Positions 47,143-56,952 are shown, counted from the first letter of the stretch. The stretch is 64,000 bases of DNA from Microbacterium sp. nov. GSS16 (GCF_028198145.1 NZ_CP116338.1:2842280-2906279), one strand, 5' to 3'. Made by a program: numbers and translations. The notes: generated from the letters alone by a model not told the origin.

Positions 47143-47952
47143 ATGCTGACGGTCGCGACCGGCGCCGCGCAGAGCGGCGCGCTGGTCATCCCGCACGGGG
47201 TGGTCATCTTCGGCGCGGTCGCGCTGGGCCTGATCTCGATCGCTCTCGCGTGGCCGGTGCCGGTCGCCCTGTCGCGCGCGTCGTGGCCGATGCGCGCGCC
47301 GGTGATGGCGCTGCTGCTGTGGCAGGCGATCGGCCTGGCCGGAGGACTCTCGATGATCGGCGCGCTGGCGCTGGCCGGCTATGCGGCTCTGCCCGGGCAT
47401 CCGTGGCTCGCGCCGGTGCCCGCCGTGCTGTTCACCGTCTATCTGCTCACCCACCTCGGCGCGACGATTGTGCAGGTCACGAAGCAGCGGCGCCGCCATC
47501 TCGCTCTGCTCGAGATGCTGACCTCACCGCATCCCACCCGCGCGCGTACGCGGGTGATCGACGACGCGGTGCCCATGGCGTACTGCCTGCCGAACGGGCC
47601 CCGGTCGGTGACGGTGCTCTCGCAGGGGCTGCTCGACCGGCTCGATCCGGACGAGCTGGTCGCGGTGATCGCTCACGAGCGGGCGCACGTCGAGCAGCGA
47701 CATGATCTGCTGCTGCTCGCGTTCCGCGCCTGGCGCTCGGCGCTGCCGTGGTTCCCCATCGCCGCTCGAGCCGAGGTCGAGGTCGCCGCCCTCGTCGAGA
47801 TGCTCGCCGATGACCACGCGCGTCGTGAGGTACGCGACGAGGTGCTAGCCCGCGCGATCCTGCAGGTGGGCGCCAGCGGTGTGCCCGGGGCCGATCATCC
47901 CGTGTCGGGGTCGATGCGGGTGAGCGACAGGTTCCGCCGGCTCGCAGACTGA
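47143..47952 (+). CDS. M56 family metallopeptidase (BlaR-like, without sensor domain)
   Basis: The 269-residue membrane zinc protease has three hydrophobic segments (about 14-43, 53-83 and 88-112). A cytoplasmic gluzincin domain with H-E-R-A-H (VAVIAHERAHVEQRHD near residue 178) and a downstream E/D motif (EMLADDHARRE) follows. BlaR1 homologues carry an extracellular penicillin-binding domain after this region. Here the protein ends soon after it, so any signal must be sensed through the membrane part. It probably inactivates the adjacent BlaI-type repressor (family knowledge plus inference). Confidence 0.9.
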   Translation: MLTVATGAAQSGALVIPHGVVIFGAVALGLISIALAWPVPVALSRASWPMRAPVMALLLWQAIGLAGGLSMIGALALAGYAALPGHPWLAPVPAVLFTVYLLTHLGATIVQVTKQRRRHLALLEMLTSPHPTRARTRVIDDAVPMAYCLPNGPRSVTVLSQGLLDRLDPDELVAVIAHERAHVEQRHDLLLLAFRAWRSALPWFPIAARAEVEVAALVEMLADDHARREVRDEVLARAILQVGASGVPGADHPVSGSMRVSDRFRRLAD

Positions 47953-47996
47953 CGCACGTCTCGGAGCGGCCGCGCGGCTCGCCGCGCCTCGCGAGC

Positions 47997-48061
47997 GCAG
48001 GCGAACACGCGAGCACAGGAGAAATCCGCCGAATCGAGCCTGCCTCCGCGTGTTCTCCTGC
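47997..48061. repeat. Inverted repeat family B, copy 2 (convergent junction)
   Basis: GCAGGCGAACACGCG and CGCGTGTTCTCCTGC form a 15-bp stem with one mismatch at the convergent junction of the M56 gene and cydDC. It resembles 33420-33480. It is a probable bidirectional terminator. Confidence 0.8.
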
Positions 48062-48150
48062 ACCCGACGAGTGCGCGCGGGCAGCGCAAGGGCGAGCAGG
48101 GCGAGCGACGCACGCTGCACGGGCGACCCATCATCCGGTGAGGCCGCGGC

Positions 48151-51100
48151 TCACCCGACGGGCACGGCGCGGGCCCCGAGTCGCACGATCGCGTCACCGT
48201 CATGCCGGTCAGCGCTCCGGTGCGAGACGAGCATGACGATCCGGTCGTCGGTGGCGCGGCGCACATCAGCCATCATCGCCGCGGCGGTCGGCCGATCGAG
48301 ATGCGCGGTCGGCTCGTCGAGCAGGAGGATCTCGGCGCGGGTGAGCAGGGCCCGCGCGACGGCGAGCCGCTGACGCTCTCCTCCCGACAGGGCTGAACCG
48401 CCCGGGCCCACACGCGCGTCGAGATCGTCGTCGAGCGCGTCGAGCAGGCCCGCGAGACCCGCCTGCCCGAGCACGTCGCGCAGCGCCTCGTCATCGGGTG
48501 CGTCGTCGCGATCGCGCGCGAGAAGCAGGTTGCCGCGCAGCGTCGAATCGAAGACGTACGCATCCTGCGGGCACCAGGCGACCCTGTCGCGCCAGGAGCG
48601 CTCGTCGAAAGCGGTGATCGGTCGCCCGTCGGCGGTGATCGCTCCGGATGCCACGGGCAGAGCGCCCATCACGGCCGAGAGCAGCGTCGACTTGCCCGAA
48701 CCGGACGGCCCGTCCAGCACGAGCCAGCCGCCGCGAGCGACCTCGGCGGAGACGTCCGACACGGCGGGAGCCGCTGCGCCCGGGTAGCGGACTGTCACCG
48801 CTTCGAGGGCGAGGCGAGTGACGACATCCGGCACGGCCGTCCCCCACTGCGGCGTGGGCGCGGGCCGCAGCACCACGTCGAGGCGGCGCAGCACGCTCTG
48901 CAGCGCCGGAAGGCGGTGCATCGCGACGACGAAGGCGGCGAGCGGCTCGAGCAGGGCGAGCGACAGAAGGGCGACGACCGAGGCCGACTCGGCGGGCAGC
49001 TCGGACGAGAGCACCGGCACGAGAACGGCGAGCATCGTGGTCGCGATGGTGACGACGGCAGCGCCGAGCCCTGCCGACCAGGCGGCGCGTCTCTCGGCCG
49101 ACGCGAGCCGCCGAGCGTGTGCGTCGAGCTGCCGGAGAGCGCCGTCGGCCACTCCGTTGCCGCGCAGATCGTCAGCGGCGGAGGCGAGGACGGCGGTGGA
49201 GCGCACGATGGCCGAGCGTGCTGCGACGCGATCGGCGGAGGCGCCTCGTTCGCTGAGCAGGGCGAGCGACGAGGCGAGGACGACGGCGACGATCAGCACC
49301 GCGGCGACCAGCACGGTGAGGTGCGGGGTGACGAACGCGGCCGTGACGACGGTGCCCGCGAGCACGAGCAGGCCGGCGCCGAGGGGCGGGACGACGCGCG
49401 GCAGCTGATCGCGCAGGTCGTCGGTGAGCGTGACGAGGTAGTCGAGCGGCGCGCCGCCCTCGAGCAGGCGGCGGGATCCGGCGCCTCGGGCCGCGATCGC
49501 GCGCCAGAGTCGCAGGCGCAGCGCGTCGACCACGAGGAACGTGGCGCGGTGCGTGACCAGTCGATCGGCGTATCGCCCGACCGCGCGGCCGATGCCGAAC
49601 GCGCGCACGCCGACGATGGCCACGAGCAGGTACATGATGTACTCCTCGACGCTGGCGCGCACGATCAGCCACCCCGAGACGGCGGTGAGCGCCACGGCGA
49701 GCCCGGCGGCGAGCGCGGAGAGCGCCATCGACGCCGCCCACAGCCAGGCGTGCGGGCGCAGCAGAGAGGCGAGGGTGAGGGTTCGCCGCCCGGTCGGCGG
49801 CTCAGCACCGGAGGGGGAAGGCGATTCAGACGGCTGCCGCGGCTCGAGCCGTTCGCCGGATGCCGGATGCTCATGTGCACGGGCGCCGCCGCCGGCGTCC
49901 TCAGCCACCTGCTCGGCCACGGACACGAAACGGTCGGCCAGCGCCAGCGTCTCGGGCTCGTGACTGGCGAGCACGACCGTGCACCGTCCGGCGCGGCGTC
50001 GCACGGCCGCGCGCACGAGCTCAGCCGCGACCGGGTCGAGGTGCGCGGTCGGCTCGTCGAGAACGAGGAGGCGGGCGCCGGCATCCACTCGCGCGAGAGC
50101 CCGCGCCACCGCCAGCCGGCGCTGTTCGCCCGGGCTGAGCTCGGCGACCGCCGCATCCGCCAGGCGCTCCAGGCCCAGCTCGTCGAGCGCGGCGGGCCCG
50201 GCGCCGTACAGCGCGAGCTCCTCGCGCGGTGTCGCGGCGAAGGCCCCAGGCGCCTGTGGCGCCCAGGCCACGGCATCCGGATCCACTCCGCGCACCGCAC
50301 CCGAGACCGCCGCCTCGGCGGGAAGCGCACCCGCGAGCGCACCGAGCAGCGTCGACTTGCCCGCGCCGCTCGGGCCGGTGATCGCGGTCACTCCCGAGAT
50401 CTCGGCCGTCACCGCGCACAGCGCGGGTGCCTGCCGGCCGGGATAGGTGACCGTCAGCACGTCGACGCGAACCGGACCGGCCGGGTCGAGGCGCGGGTCG
50501 CGGCGGGACGGGGCGCCGAGCATCGCCTTCGCCCGCTCGAGCGCGGAGAGTCCGTCCTGCGAGGCGTGGAAGGCCGTACCGACATCGCGCAGAGCGGTGA
50601 AGCACTCCGGTGCGAGGATCAGCGCGATGAGGGCGGGCTCGAGCGCCATGGTGCCGTTCAGCAGTCGCAGCCCGAGGAACACGGCGACGACCGCGACCGA
50701 GATGGTGGCGATGAGCTCGAGGGCCAAGGCCGACAGGAAGGCCCAGCGCAGCGTCTCCTCGGTGCGCTGGCGGTAGCGGTGCTGGATGCCGTCGAGCGCC
50801 CGTGTCTGCTCGTCGACCCGGCCGAGACCCACGAGCACGGGCAGGCCGCGCGCGAGCTCGGTGAGGTGGTCGGCAAGGCGGGTGAGCGCGCTGAGCGCCG
50901 CGTCTGTGCGCTGCTGGGTGTGCTTGCCGATCAGGATCATGAACAGCGGCACGAGCGGGACGGTGATCACGATGATGAGGGCGCTGAGCCAGTCGGCGCC
51001 GAGGATGCGCAGCCCGACCAGCAGCGGGATGATCGCCGCACCGATGAGGGAGGGCAGCGATTGGATGAAGTAGTCGTCGAGGTCGTCGAGCCCGTCGGCG

Positions 51101-51483
51101 GCGAGCACGGCGGTGCCGCCACCGGCACGATCGCCGTCGGCGATGCGCTGCCACAGCCGAGTGCGCAGGTCGCGTTTGACGTCGGTGGCGACGCGGCGCG
51201 AGACGACGGAGGTGCCCCATTCCGCTCCGGCCCGCAGCAGCGCTCCCGCCACACCGAGGATGAGGATGGCGCGGGTGGCCTCGGGGGTGAGACCGGATGC
51301 CGCCAGCCCGGCGATTCCGCGCGCGACCGCCTCGGCGATGAGCACGAGGCCGAGTGCGCGCCCGGCTGCGAGCAGCCCGAGCGCATACAGCGCCCGCTTC
51401 GGCACCGACGACAGGTCGGGGCGTCGCGACGGCTGCTGCGGGCGCGACGCCTCCAGCACCCAGGGGTCTCGGTCTGCGCTCAC
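48151..51483 (-). CDS. cydDC: Fused CydD-CydC thiol reductant ABC exporter
   Basis: A single 1110-residue polypeptide replaces the heterodimeric CydDC exporter of cysteine/glutathione-type thiols, needed for cytochrome bd assembly. The first half has a membrane domain (25-310) and an ATPase with Walker A GPSGAGKSTLL near 367 and signature LSPGEQRR near 445. The second half has a membrane domain (about 575-860) and Walker A GPSGSGKSTLL near 926, signature LSGGERQR near 1028, and LLLDEPTAHLD. Similar fusions exist in other actinobacteria. The GTG start is 8 bp from a perfect BlaI-type dyad. Confidence 0.95.
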   Translation of the reverse strand: MSADRDPWVLEASRPQQPSRRPDLSSVPKRALYALGLLAAGRALGLVLIAEAVARGIAGLAASGLTPEATRAILILGVAGALLRAGAEWGTSVVSRRVATDVKRDLRTRLWQRIADGDRAGGGTAVLAADGLDDLDDYFIQSLPSLIGAAIIPLLVGLRILGADWLSALIIVITVPLVPLFMILIGKHTQQRTDAALSALTRLADHLTELARGLPVLVGLGRVDEQTRALDGIQHRYRQRTEETLRWAFLSALALELIATISVAVVAVFLGLRLLNGTMALEPALIALILAPECFTALRDVGTAFHASQDGLSALERAKAMLGAPSRRDPRLDPAGPVRVDVLTVTYPGRQAPALCAVTAEISGVTAITGPSGAGKSTLLGALAGALPAEAAVSGAVRGVDPDAVAWAPQAPGAFAATPREELALYGAGPAALDELGLERLADAAVAELSPGEQRRLAVARALARVDAGARLLVLDEPTAHLDPVAAELVRAAVRRRAGRCTVVLASHEPETLALADRFVSVAEQVAEDAGGGARAHEHPASGERLEPRQPSESPSPSGAEPPTGRRTLTLASLLRPHAWLWAASMALSALAAGLAVALTAVSGWLIVRASVEEYIMYLLVAIVGVRAFGIGRAVGRYADRLVTHRATFLVVDALRLRLWRAIAARGAGSRRLLEGGAPLDYLVTLTDDLRDQLPRVVPPLGAGLLVLAGTVVTAAFVTPHLTVLVAAVLIVAVVLASSLALLSERGASADRVAARSAIVRSTAVLASAADDLRGNGVADGALRQLDAHARRLASAERRAAWSAGLGAAVVTIATTMLAVLVPVLSSELPAESASVVALLSLALLEPLAAFVVAMHRLPALQSVLRRLDVVLRPAPTPQWGTAVPDVVTRLALEAVTVRYPGAAAPAVSDVSAEVARGGWLVLDGPSGSGKSTLLSAVMGALPVASGAITADGRPITAFDERSWRDRVAWCPQDAYVFDSTLRGNLLLARDRDDAPDDEALRDVLGQAGLAGLLDALDDDLDARVGPGGSALSGGERQRLAVARALLTRAEILLLDEPTAHLDRPTAAAMMADVRRATDDRIVMLVSHRSADRHDGDAIVRLGARAVPVG

Positions 51484-51490
51484 CCCAAAA

Positions 51491-51507
51491 TTCTACAAGA
51501 GGTAGAA
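51491..51507. promoter_or_regulatory. BlaI-type operator upstream of cydDC
   Basis: The perfect dyad TTCTAC-AAGAG-GTAGAA ends 8 bp before the cydDC start codon, where it could block initiation. The arms are identical to O1 at 46677. The loop also includes AAGAGG, which may serve as the ribosome-binding site. Confidence 0.78.
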
Positions 51508-51619
51508 GTGGGCGCGACGCCTCCGCCCTGCAGACCGGCCCGCGCGTACGCTTCGCGCGCACCGGAGCCGAGGAATCCTCCGCACCGCGTGCGCATAGTC
51601 GTGCGAAGCTCACCGGGGG

Positions 51620-52423
51620 TCAGCGCCGCATGCCCTCGAGCACCGCGAGCAGCGCATCGCTCGTCGACTGAGGGGCATCGAGCATCACCACATGCCCGGC
51701 CCCGCGGATGGCATGCTCCTGCACGCCCTCGTGCGCGGCCCAGCGCGGCATCGCCGTGGCGATGTTGCCCGTGCGATCGGCTGCACCGCGGATGAGGCCC
51801 AGCGGCAAAGGGGTGCGGTATCCGGCATCCGGATCCACGAACGAGACGGTGGCTCGCCAGACATCGATGAACATCCGCTTCGGCATCCGCGCGAAGACCC
51901 GCTCGATCCCGTCGACCACCTCCGCATGCACGGCCGAGGCCTGCGCCATCATGCGCGGCAGCCGAGAGGCCGGGATCACGGCCAGCGTCGGCGCCGCGAG
52001 GCGTAGCCCGAACCGCTCCATGGCGCTCAGCGGTCCGGCGTTCCACGTGGAGCCGATGACGACGAGACCCGCCACCCGATCCGGATGCCGCTTCGCGAAC
52101 TCTTGAGCGAGATTTCCGCCCAGTGAGTGCCCGATCAGGATCGCCCGGTCGACGCCGCAGGCGTCGAGCAGCGCCGCGAGGTCGTCGAGCGCGTCGGTCG
52201 CGCTGAACCGTGTGCCGGGCGCGAGGGCTGACTCGCCGTGGCCGCGCATGTCCCACAGGATCACCCGGTCACCGGCATTCCGGATCGCCTCGGCCTGCGG
52301 CAGGAACGATGTGTGATCCATGCCGGCGCCGTGGCTCAGCACCACCGGCACGCCCGTCCCGCCCGTGTCGTGGAACCGCAGTCGCGCCCCTGGCTGTTCG
52401 AGTGTCCGATCGAGTGCCGCCAT
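51620..52423 (-). CDS. Alpha/beta hydrolase
   Basis: The 267-residue alpha/beta-hydrolase-fold protein has the oxyanion HG motif (VVLSHGAGMDHTSF), nucleophile elbow GHSLGG (AILIGHSLGGNLAQEF, Ser near residue 97), and the catalytic His in AIRGAGHVVMLDAP. There is no signal peptide. The substrate is unknown; esterase, peroxidase-like or epoxide-hydrolase relatives are possible. It lies 20 bp downstream of mfd on the same strand. An upstream gap of about 112 bp separates it from the cydDC operator. Confidence 0.92.
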   Translation of the reverse strand: MAALDRTLEQPGARLRFHDTGGTGVPVVLSHGAGMDHTSFLPQAEAIRNAGDRVILWDMRGHGESALAPGTRFSATDALDDLAALLDACGVDRAILIGHSLGGNLAQEFAKRHPDRVAGLVVIGSTWNAGPLSAMERFGLRLAAPTLAVIPASRLPRMMAQASAVHAEVVDGIERVFARMPKRMFIDVWRATVSFVDPDAGYRTPLPLGLIRGAADRTGNIATAMPRWAAHEGVQEHAIRGAGHVVMLDAPQSTSDALLAVLEGMRR

Positions 52424-52443
52424 GCCTCGAACCTACCCGCGGA

Positions 52444-55400
52444 TCAGACGCCCGCAGCCTCGGCCTCCGCCTTCGCCGGCTCGGGGAACATCGCGGTGAA
52501 GAGGTTGCCGACCCATTCGATGAGATCGGAGTCGGTGGGCATCGGCACGACCAGCGCCTCTCCCCCGCCGACCAGCTTCGCCTTCGGATACAGCCGCTGC
52601 AGGCGCACCTTCATCGAGTCCTCGAACCGGGCGGGAGCGATGCGCAGGTTCGAGCCCATCGCGACGACGTCCGACAGCCCCGCCCGCGCGGCGCGTCGGC
52701 GCAGACGCGCCACCTTCACCAGCGTGGTCACCTCGTCGGGGAACGCGCCATAGCGGTCGACGAGCTCCTCGACCACGAGGTCGATCGCGTCGTCCGCGGC
52801 CGACACGGTCGCCGCCGACGACAGCTTCTGGTAGGCCTCCAGCCGCAACCGCTCGCTGTCGATGTAGTGCTCGGGGATGCGGGCATCCACCGGAAGCTCG
52901 AGGCGCAGCTCGACCTCGGAGTTCGTGTCCTCGCCGCGGAAGGTCGCCACGGCCTCGCCGATCATGCGCAGATAGAGGTCGAAGCCGACCCCGGCGATGT
53001 GCCCGGCCTGCTCGGCGCCGAGCAGATTGCCCGCGCCGCGCAGCTCGAGATCCTTCAGGGCCACCTGCATGCCCGAGCCGAGGTCGTTGTTCACGGCGAT
53101 GGTCTGCAGCCGGTCGGCGGCGGTCTCGCTGAGCGGCTTCATGTCGTCGTAGAGGAAGTAGGCGTACGCCCGTTCGCGGCCGCGACCGACGCGCCCGCGC
53201 AGCTGGTGCAGCTGCGACAGGCCGTACTTGTCGGCGCGATCGATGATGATCGTGTTGGCGTTCGAGATGTCGAGCCCGGTCTCGATGATGGTCGTCGAGA
53301 CGAGCACGTCGTACTTGCGCTCCCAGAAGTCGTCGACGACCTGCTCGAGCTGGTGCTCGCCCATCTTGCCGTGCGCCACGGCGATGCGCGCCTCGGGCAC
53401 GAGCTCGGCGAGCTCGGACGCGACGCGCTGGATGGACTGCACGCGGTTGTGCACGAAGAACACCTGACCCTCGCGCAGGATCTCGCGGCGGATCGCCGCG
53501 GCGATCTGCTTGTCACTGCGCGGGCCCACGAAGGAGAGGATCGGATGCCTGTCCTCGGGCGGCGTCTGCAGAGTCGACATCTCCCGGATGCCCGTGACCG
53601 CCATCTCGAGAGTGCGCGGGATGGGCGTGGCGCTCATGGCGAGGATGTCGACGTTCGTCTTCAGCTTCTTCAGCGCGTCCTTGTGCTCGACCCCGAAGCG
53701 CTGCTCCTCGTCGATGATCATCAGGCCGAGGTCCTTGAAGATGACCTGGTCGGTGAGGATGCGGTGCGTGCCGATGACCATGTCGATCGACCCGTCGACG
53801 AGGCCCTGCAGAGTCAGCCGCGCCTCTTTGTCGGTCTGGAACCGGGACAGCGGCCGCACCTTCACAGGGAATCCGGCGAACCGCTCGGTGAACGTCTCGA
53901 GGTGCTGCTTCACGAGCAGCGTCGTCGGCACGAGCATGGCGACCTGCTTGCCCTCCTGGATCGCCTTGAACGCGGCGCGCACGGCGACCTCGGTCTTGCC
54001 GAAGCCGACATCGCCGGAAAGCAGCCGGTCCATCGGGATCGGGCGCTCCATGTCGGCCTTGATCTCTTCGATCGTCTGCAGCTGGTCGGGGGTCTCGGCG
54101 AACGGGAACGCCTCCTCCAACTCGCGCTGCCAGGGCGTGTCCGGCCCGAACGCGTGACCCTTCGAGCTCATCCGCGCAGAGTAGAGCTTCACGAGCTCGA
54201 CGGCGATGTCGCGCACGGCCCGGCGCGCCTTCCCCTTGGCCGCCGCCCAGTCGCTGCCGCCCATCCTCGACAGCGTCGGGGCGTCACCGCCGACGTACTT
54301 CGAGAGCATGTCGAGCTGGTCGGTCGGCACGAAGAGCTTGTCGCCGGGGTACCCCCGCTTCGAAGGCGCGTACTCGAGCACCAGGTACTCGCGGGTGGTC
54401 TTCACCGCGTTGCGCCCGCCCGACGACACCTCGCGCTTGGTCATCTCGACGAAGCGCCCGATGCCGTGCGTGGAGTGCACGACGAAGTCGCCCTGCTTCA
54501 GCTGCAGCGGATCGACGACGTTGCGGCGACGCGACGCGAGCTTCTTGACCATGCGCTGGTCGCCGCCGATGGTGCGACCGTAGAACTCGTTGTCGGTGAG
54601 CACCGCGATCCGGGCATCCGGCACCTGGAAACCCGACTCGACGGACCCGGCGACCAGCGTCGCCACCCCACCCTCCGGCTCGTCGATGAGGCGGTCGACG
54701 ATGCGCGCGGCGAGGCCGCGGTCGCTGAGCACGTCGCGTGCCCGCTCGACCAGTCCCTGCCCCGACGAGATGACGACGACACGCCAGCCCTCGCCGAGCC
54801 GCGCCTCGACGAACGCGATCGCGCCGTCGACGTTTCCGTGGAACGACGGGATGATCGAGGCGTCGAGGTTCTCGGCCGCTTCGTCGTCGACCGCGAACGG
54901 AGTGACACGCCACCACACGCCGTCTCGCCCGTGCACGATCTCGCGCATGCGCGCGAGGCTGAGGAAGTCGCCCGCGCCGAGGTCGATCGGAGCGGATGCC
55001 CCGGAGGTCGCCGCGCTCCACGCCGCGTCGAGGAACTCGCGGTTCGTCTCGCCGAGGTTCTGCGCGCGCGAGCTGGCGCGCTCGGGATCGACGACCGCTG
55101 CCGCCGAGCCCTCGGGCAGGTACTCGGCGAGCGTCACCAGAGGGCCGGCCACGACCGGCAGCAGCGATTCCATGCCCTCGACCGGGATGCCCTGAGACAT
55201 CTTCTCGAGCATCGCCGACATCGCCGGGAAGCGGCCCACCAGCTCACCCGCGCGCTCGCGGACCTCGGCGGTGAGCAGCAGCTCTCGACTCGCCGCCAGG
55301 GAGACGGACTCGACTTCTCCGGGCAGGGAGCGCTGATCGGCGACCGAGAAGGCGCGGATCTGGTCGACCTCGTCGCCGAAGAACTCCACCCGCAGCGGGT

Positions 55401-55986
55401 GGTCGGCGGTGGGCGGGAAGACGTCGAGGATGCCGCCGCGCACCGCGAACTCACCGCGACGCGAGACCATGTCGACGCGGGAGTAGGCGCGCTCGACGAG
55501 CTGCTCGACCGCGTCCTCGAGCTCGATGCCCCGCCCGCCGACGCGCAGCTCGAGCGGCGCCGCGTCGCCCAGGTTGGCGGCCAGCGGCTGCAGGGCGGCG
55601 CGCACCGAGGCGACGACGACGAGCGGCTTCTCGCCCCTCCAGGTCACGATGCGGCGCAGTGTGTCCAGCCGCCTGCCGACCGTATCGGGGCTGGGACTCA
55701 GCCGCTCGTGCGGCAGGGTCTCCCACGCGGGGAAGGTGAGGATCTCGGCGTCGTCGAGATAGGCGGCGAGCGCCGCCGCGACCGATTCGGCCCGACGGCC
55801 GGTGGGTGTGACGACGAGGGCGGATGCCGGTCTGCCAGTCGATGCGCGCCTGCGCAGCAGCCCCGCGATGATGGGGGCGTCGAGCCCGTCGACCGCCGAG
55901 ATCTCAGCGTCGGTCTGCGCCCAGGTGAGGGCGTCGCGGTACAGGTTCGCCTCTTCCAAGGCGCGCAGAATCCCCGGAACAGTCAC
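52444..55986 (-). CDS. mfd: Transcription-repair coupling factor
   Basis: This ATP-dependent translocase displaces stalled RNA polymerase and recruits UvrA. The 1180 residues have an N-terminal UvrB-homology region (to about 340), an RNAP-interaction domain near 490-550 (GDFVVHSTHGIGRFVEM), helicase motif I GDVGFGKTEVAVRAAF near 655, DEEQRFG near 755, SATPIPRTL, and the TRG motif region. A C-terminal D7 domain follows. The start is GTG 55984-55986. It lies 9 bp downstream of the RarD-like gene. The plus strand opposite mfd is open for about 1600 codons purely from codon bias. Confidence 0.97.
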   Translation of the reverse strand: MTVPGILRALEEANLYRDALTWAQTDAEISAVDGLDAPIIAGLLRRRASTGRPASALVVTPTGRRAESVAAALAAYLDDAEILTFPAWETLPHERLSPSPDTVGRRLDTLRRIVTWRGEKPLVVVASVRAALQPLAANLGDAAPLELRVGGRGIELEDAVEQLVERAYSRVDMVSRRGEFAVRGGILDVFPPTADHPLRVEFFGDEVDQIRAFSVADQRSLPGEVESVSLAASRELLLTAEVRERAGELVGRFPAMSAMLEKMSQGIPVEGMESLLPVVAGPLVTLAEYLPEGSAAAVVDPERASSRAQNLGETNREFLDAAWSAATSGASAPIDLGAGDFLSLARMREIVHGRDGVWWRVTPFAVDDEAAENLDASIIPSFHGNVDGAIAFVEARLGEGWRVVVISSGQGLVERARDVLSDRGLAARIVDRLIDEPEGGVATLVAGSVESGFQVPDARIAVLTDNEFYGRTIGGDQRMVKKLASRRRNVVDPLQLKQGDFVVHSTHGIGRFVEMTKREVSSGGRNAVKTTREYLVLEYAPSKRGYPGDKLFVPTDQLDMLSKYVGGDAPTLSRMGGSDWAAAKGKARRAVRDIAVELVKLYSARMSSKGHAFGPDTPWQRELEEAFPFAETPDQLQTIEEIKADMERPIPMDRLLSGDVGFGKTEVAVRAAFKAIQEGKQVAMLVPTTLLVKQHLETFTERFAGFPVKVRPLSRFQTDKEARLTLQGLVDGSIDMVIGTHRILTDQVIFKDLGLMIIDEEQRFGVEHKDALKKLKTNVDILAMSATPIPRTLEMAVTGIREMSTLQTPPEDRHPILSFVGPRSDKQIAAAIRREILREGQVFFVHNRVQSIQRVASELAELVPEARIAVAHGKMGEHQLEQVVDDFWERKYDVLVSTTIIETGLDISNANTIIIDRADKYGLSQLHQLRGRVGRGRERAYAYFLYDDMKPLSETAADRLQTIAVNNDLGSGMQVALKDLELRGAGNLLGAEQAGHIAGVGFDLYLRMIGEAVATFRGEDTNSEVELRLELPVDARIPEHYIDSERLRLEAYQKLSSAATVSAADDAIDLVVEELVDRYGAFPDEVTTLVKVARLRRRAARAGLSDVVAMGSNLRIAPARFEDSMKVRLQRLYPKAKLVGGGEALVVPMPTDSDLIEWVGNLFTAMFPEPAKAEAEAAGV

Positions 55987-55995
55987 CGGACGATT

Positions 55996-56952
55996 CTAGT
56001 CGCGACGGTCGGTGTCGGGCTCGCCGACGCCGGGCGCACCGGGATCGCTCGGCAGCGGCAGGTCGGCGCGCCCTCGACGGCTGCGCCGCGTGCCGCGGAA
56101 GCCCTCGACCGCCAGCACCGCGAGGGCGACGGCGAGGATGACGTAGACGAGGGCATCCGCACCCTGCATCCGCTCGCCCAGCAGCAGCGCGACGCCCACC
56201 AGCAGCACGGGCTCGACGTAGCTGAGCAGTCCGAAGACCGGCAGCGGCAGCAGCGTCGCCGCGGCGAGATACAGCGACATCGCCGCCGCGCTGGCCAGTC
56301 CGATGCCGACCAGGCCCGACAGCTCGGCGGCCGAGATCACGCCGGACGTCGCGGTGACGAGGAAGATCACCGCCAGCGGCACCATCAGCAGCGATTCGGC
56401 GCCGAACACGATCGGCCCGTCGAGACCGAAGCGCTGGCGCACCACGAAGTAGACGGTGTACGGCAGGCAGATCGCGAGCGTCACCCACGACAGCTGCGGG
56501 GTGGCGGCGACCTTCACCGCGACGGCGACCGCCGCGAGCGCTACCACGAGCCACTGCATCCGGCTCACCCGCGCGCCCAGCAGGAAGCGTCCGCCGAGCA
56601 CGAGGCAGATCGGCAGCAGCAGGTACCCGAGAGAGGTGTCGAGGGCATGCCCATGCATGGGCGCCCACATGAAGAGCCAGAGCTGGAAGCCGATGATCGC
56701 CGCGAGGCCGATCAGCAGCAGCGGCATCCACCAGCGCGCACGCAGCCGTCGGCCCAGCAGCCTCAGCTGCTCGCGGGCGAGCGGATGCAGCAGGGCGAGC
56801 GCATAGCAGGCGAAGGTCACGAGGATCCGCCAGGCGAAGACGACCTCGGCGGACGAGCTCAGCACCCCCGCGAGCAGGAAGATGACCCCGAACAGCACCG
56901 AGGCGAGCACCGACGCGAGCACGCCGCGCGGCGATGTGTGCTGCACCGCCAC
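55996..56952 (-). CDS. EamA family transporter, RarD-like
   Basis: The 318-residue protein has ten predicted membrane helices arranged as two EamA repeats. RarD-like features are WRILVTFACYALALL, IGFQLWLFMWAPMHGHALDTSLGYLLLPICLVLGGR and a late SYVEPVLLVGVALLLGERM. It is a drug/metabolite superfamily exporter-type protein with unknown substrate. GTG 56952 follows GAAGGAGG with good spacing. A Pro/Asp-rich tail ends GVGEPDTDRRD. It is divergent from the GNAT gene, 81 bp apart. Confidence 0.9.
   Translation of the reverse strand: MAVQHTSPRGVLASVLASVLFGVIFLLAGVLSSSAEVVFAWRILVTFACYALALLHPLAREQLRLLGRRLRARWWMPLLLIGLAAIIGFQLWLFMWAPMHGHALDTSLGYLLLPICLVLGGRFLLGARVSRMQWLVVALAAVAVAVKVAATPQLSWVTLAICLPYTVYFVVRQRFGLDGPIVFGAESLLMVPLAVIFLVTATSGVISAAELSGLVGIGLASAAAMSLYLAAATLLPLPVFGLLSYVEPVLLVGVALLLGERMQGADALVYVILAVALAVLAVEGFRGTRRSRRGRADLPLPSDPGAPGVGEPDTDRRD

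Noticed and set aside
47143..47952. Beta-lactam resistance system
   Set aside because: No beta-lactamase or penicillin-binding gene is adjacent, and the M56 protein lacks the drug-binding domain.
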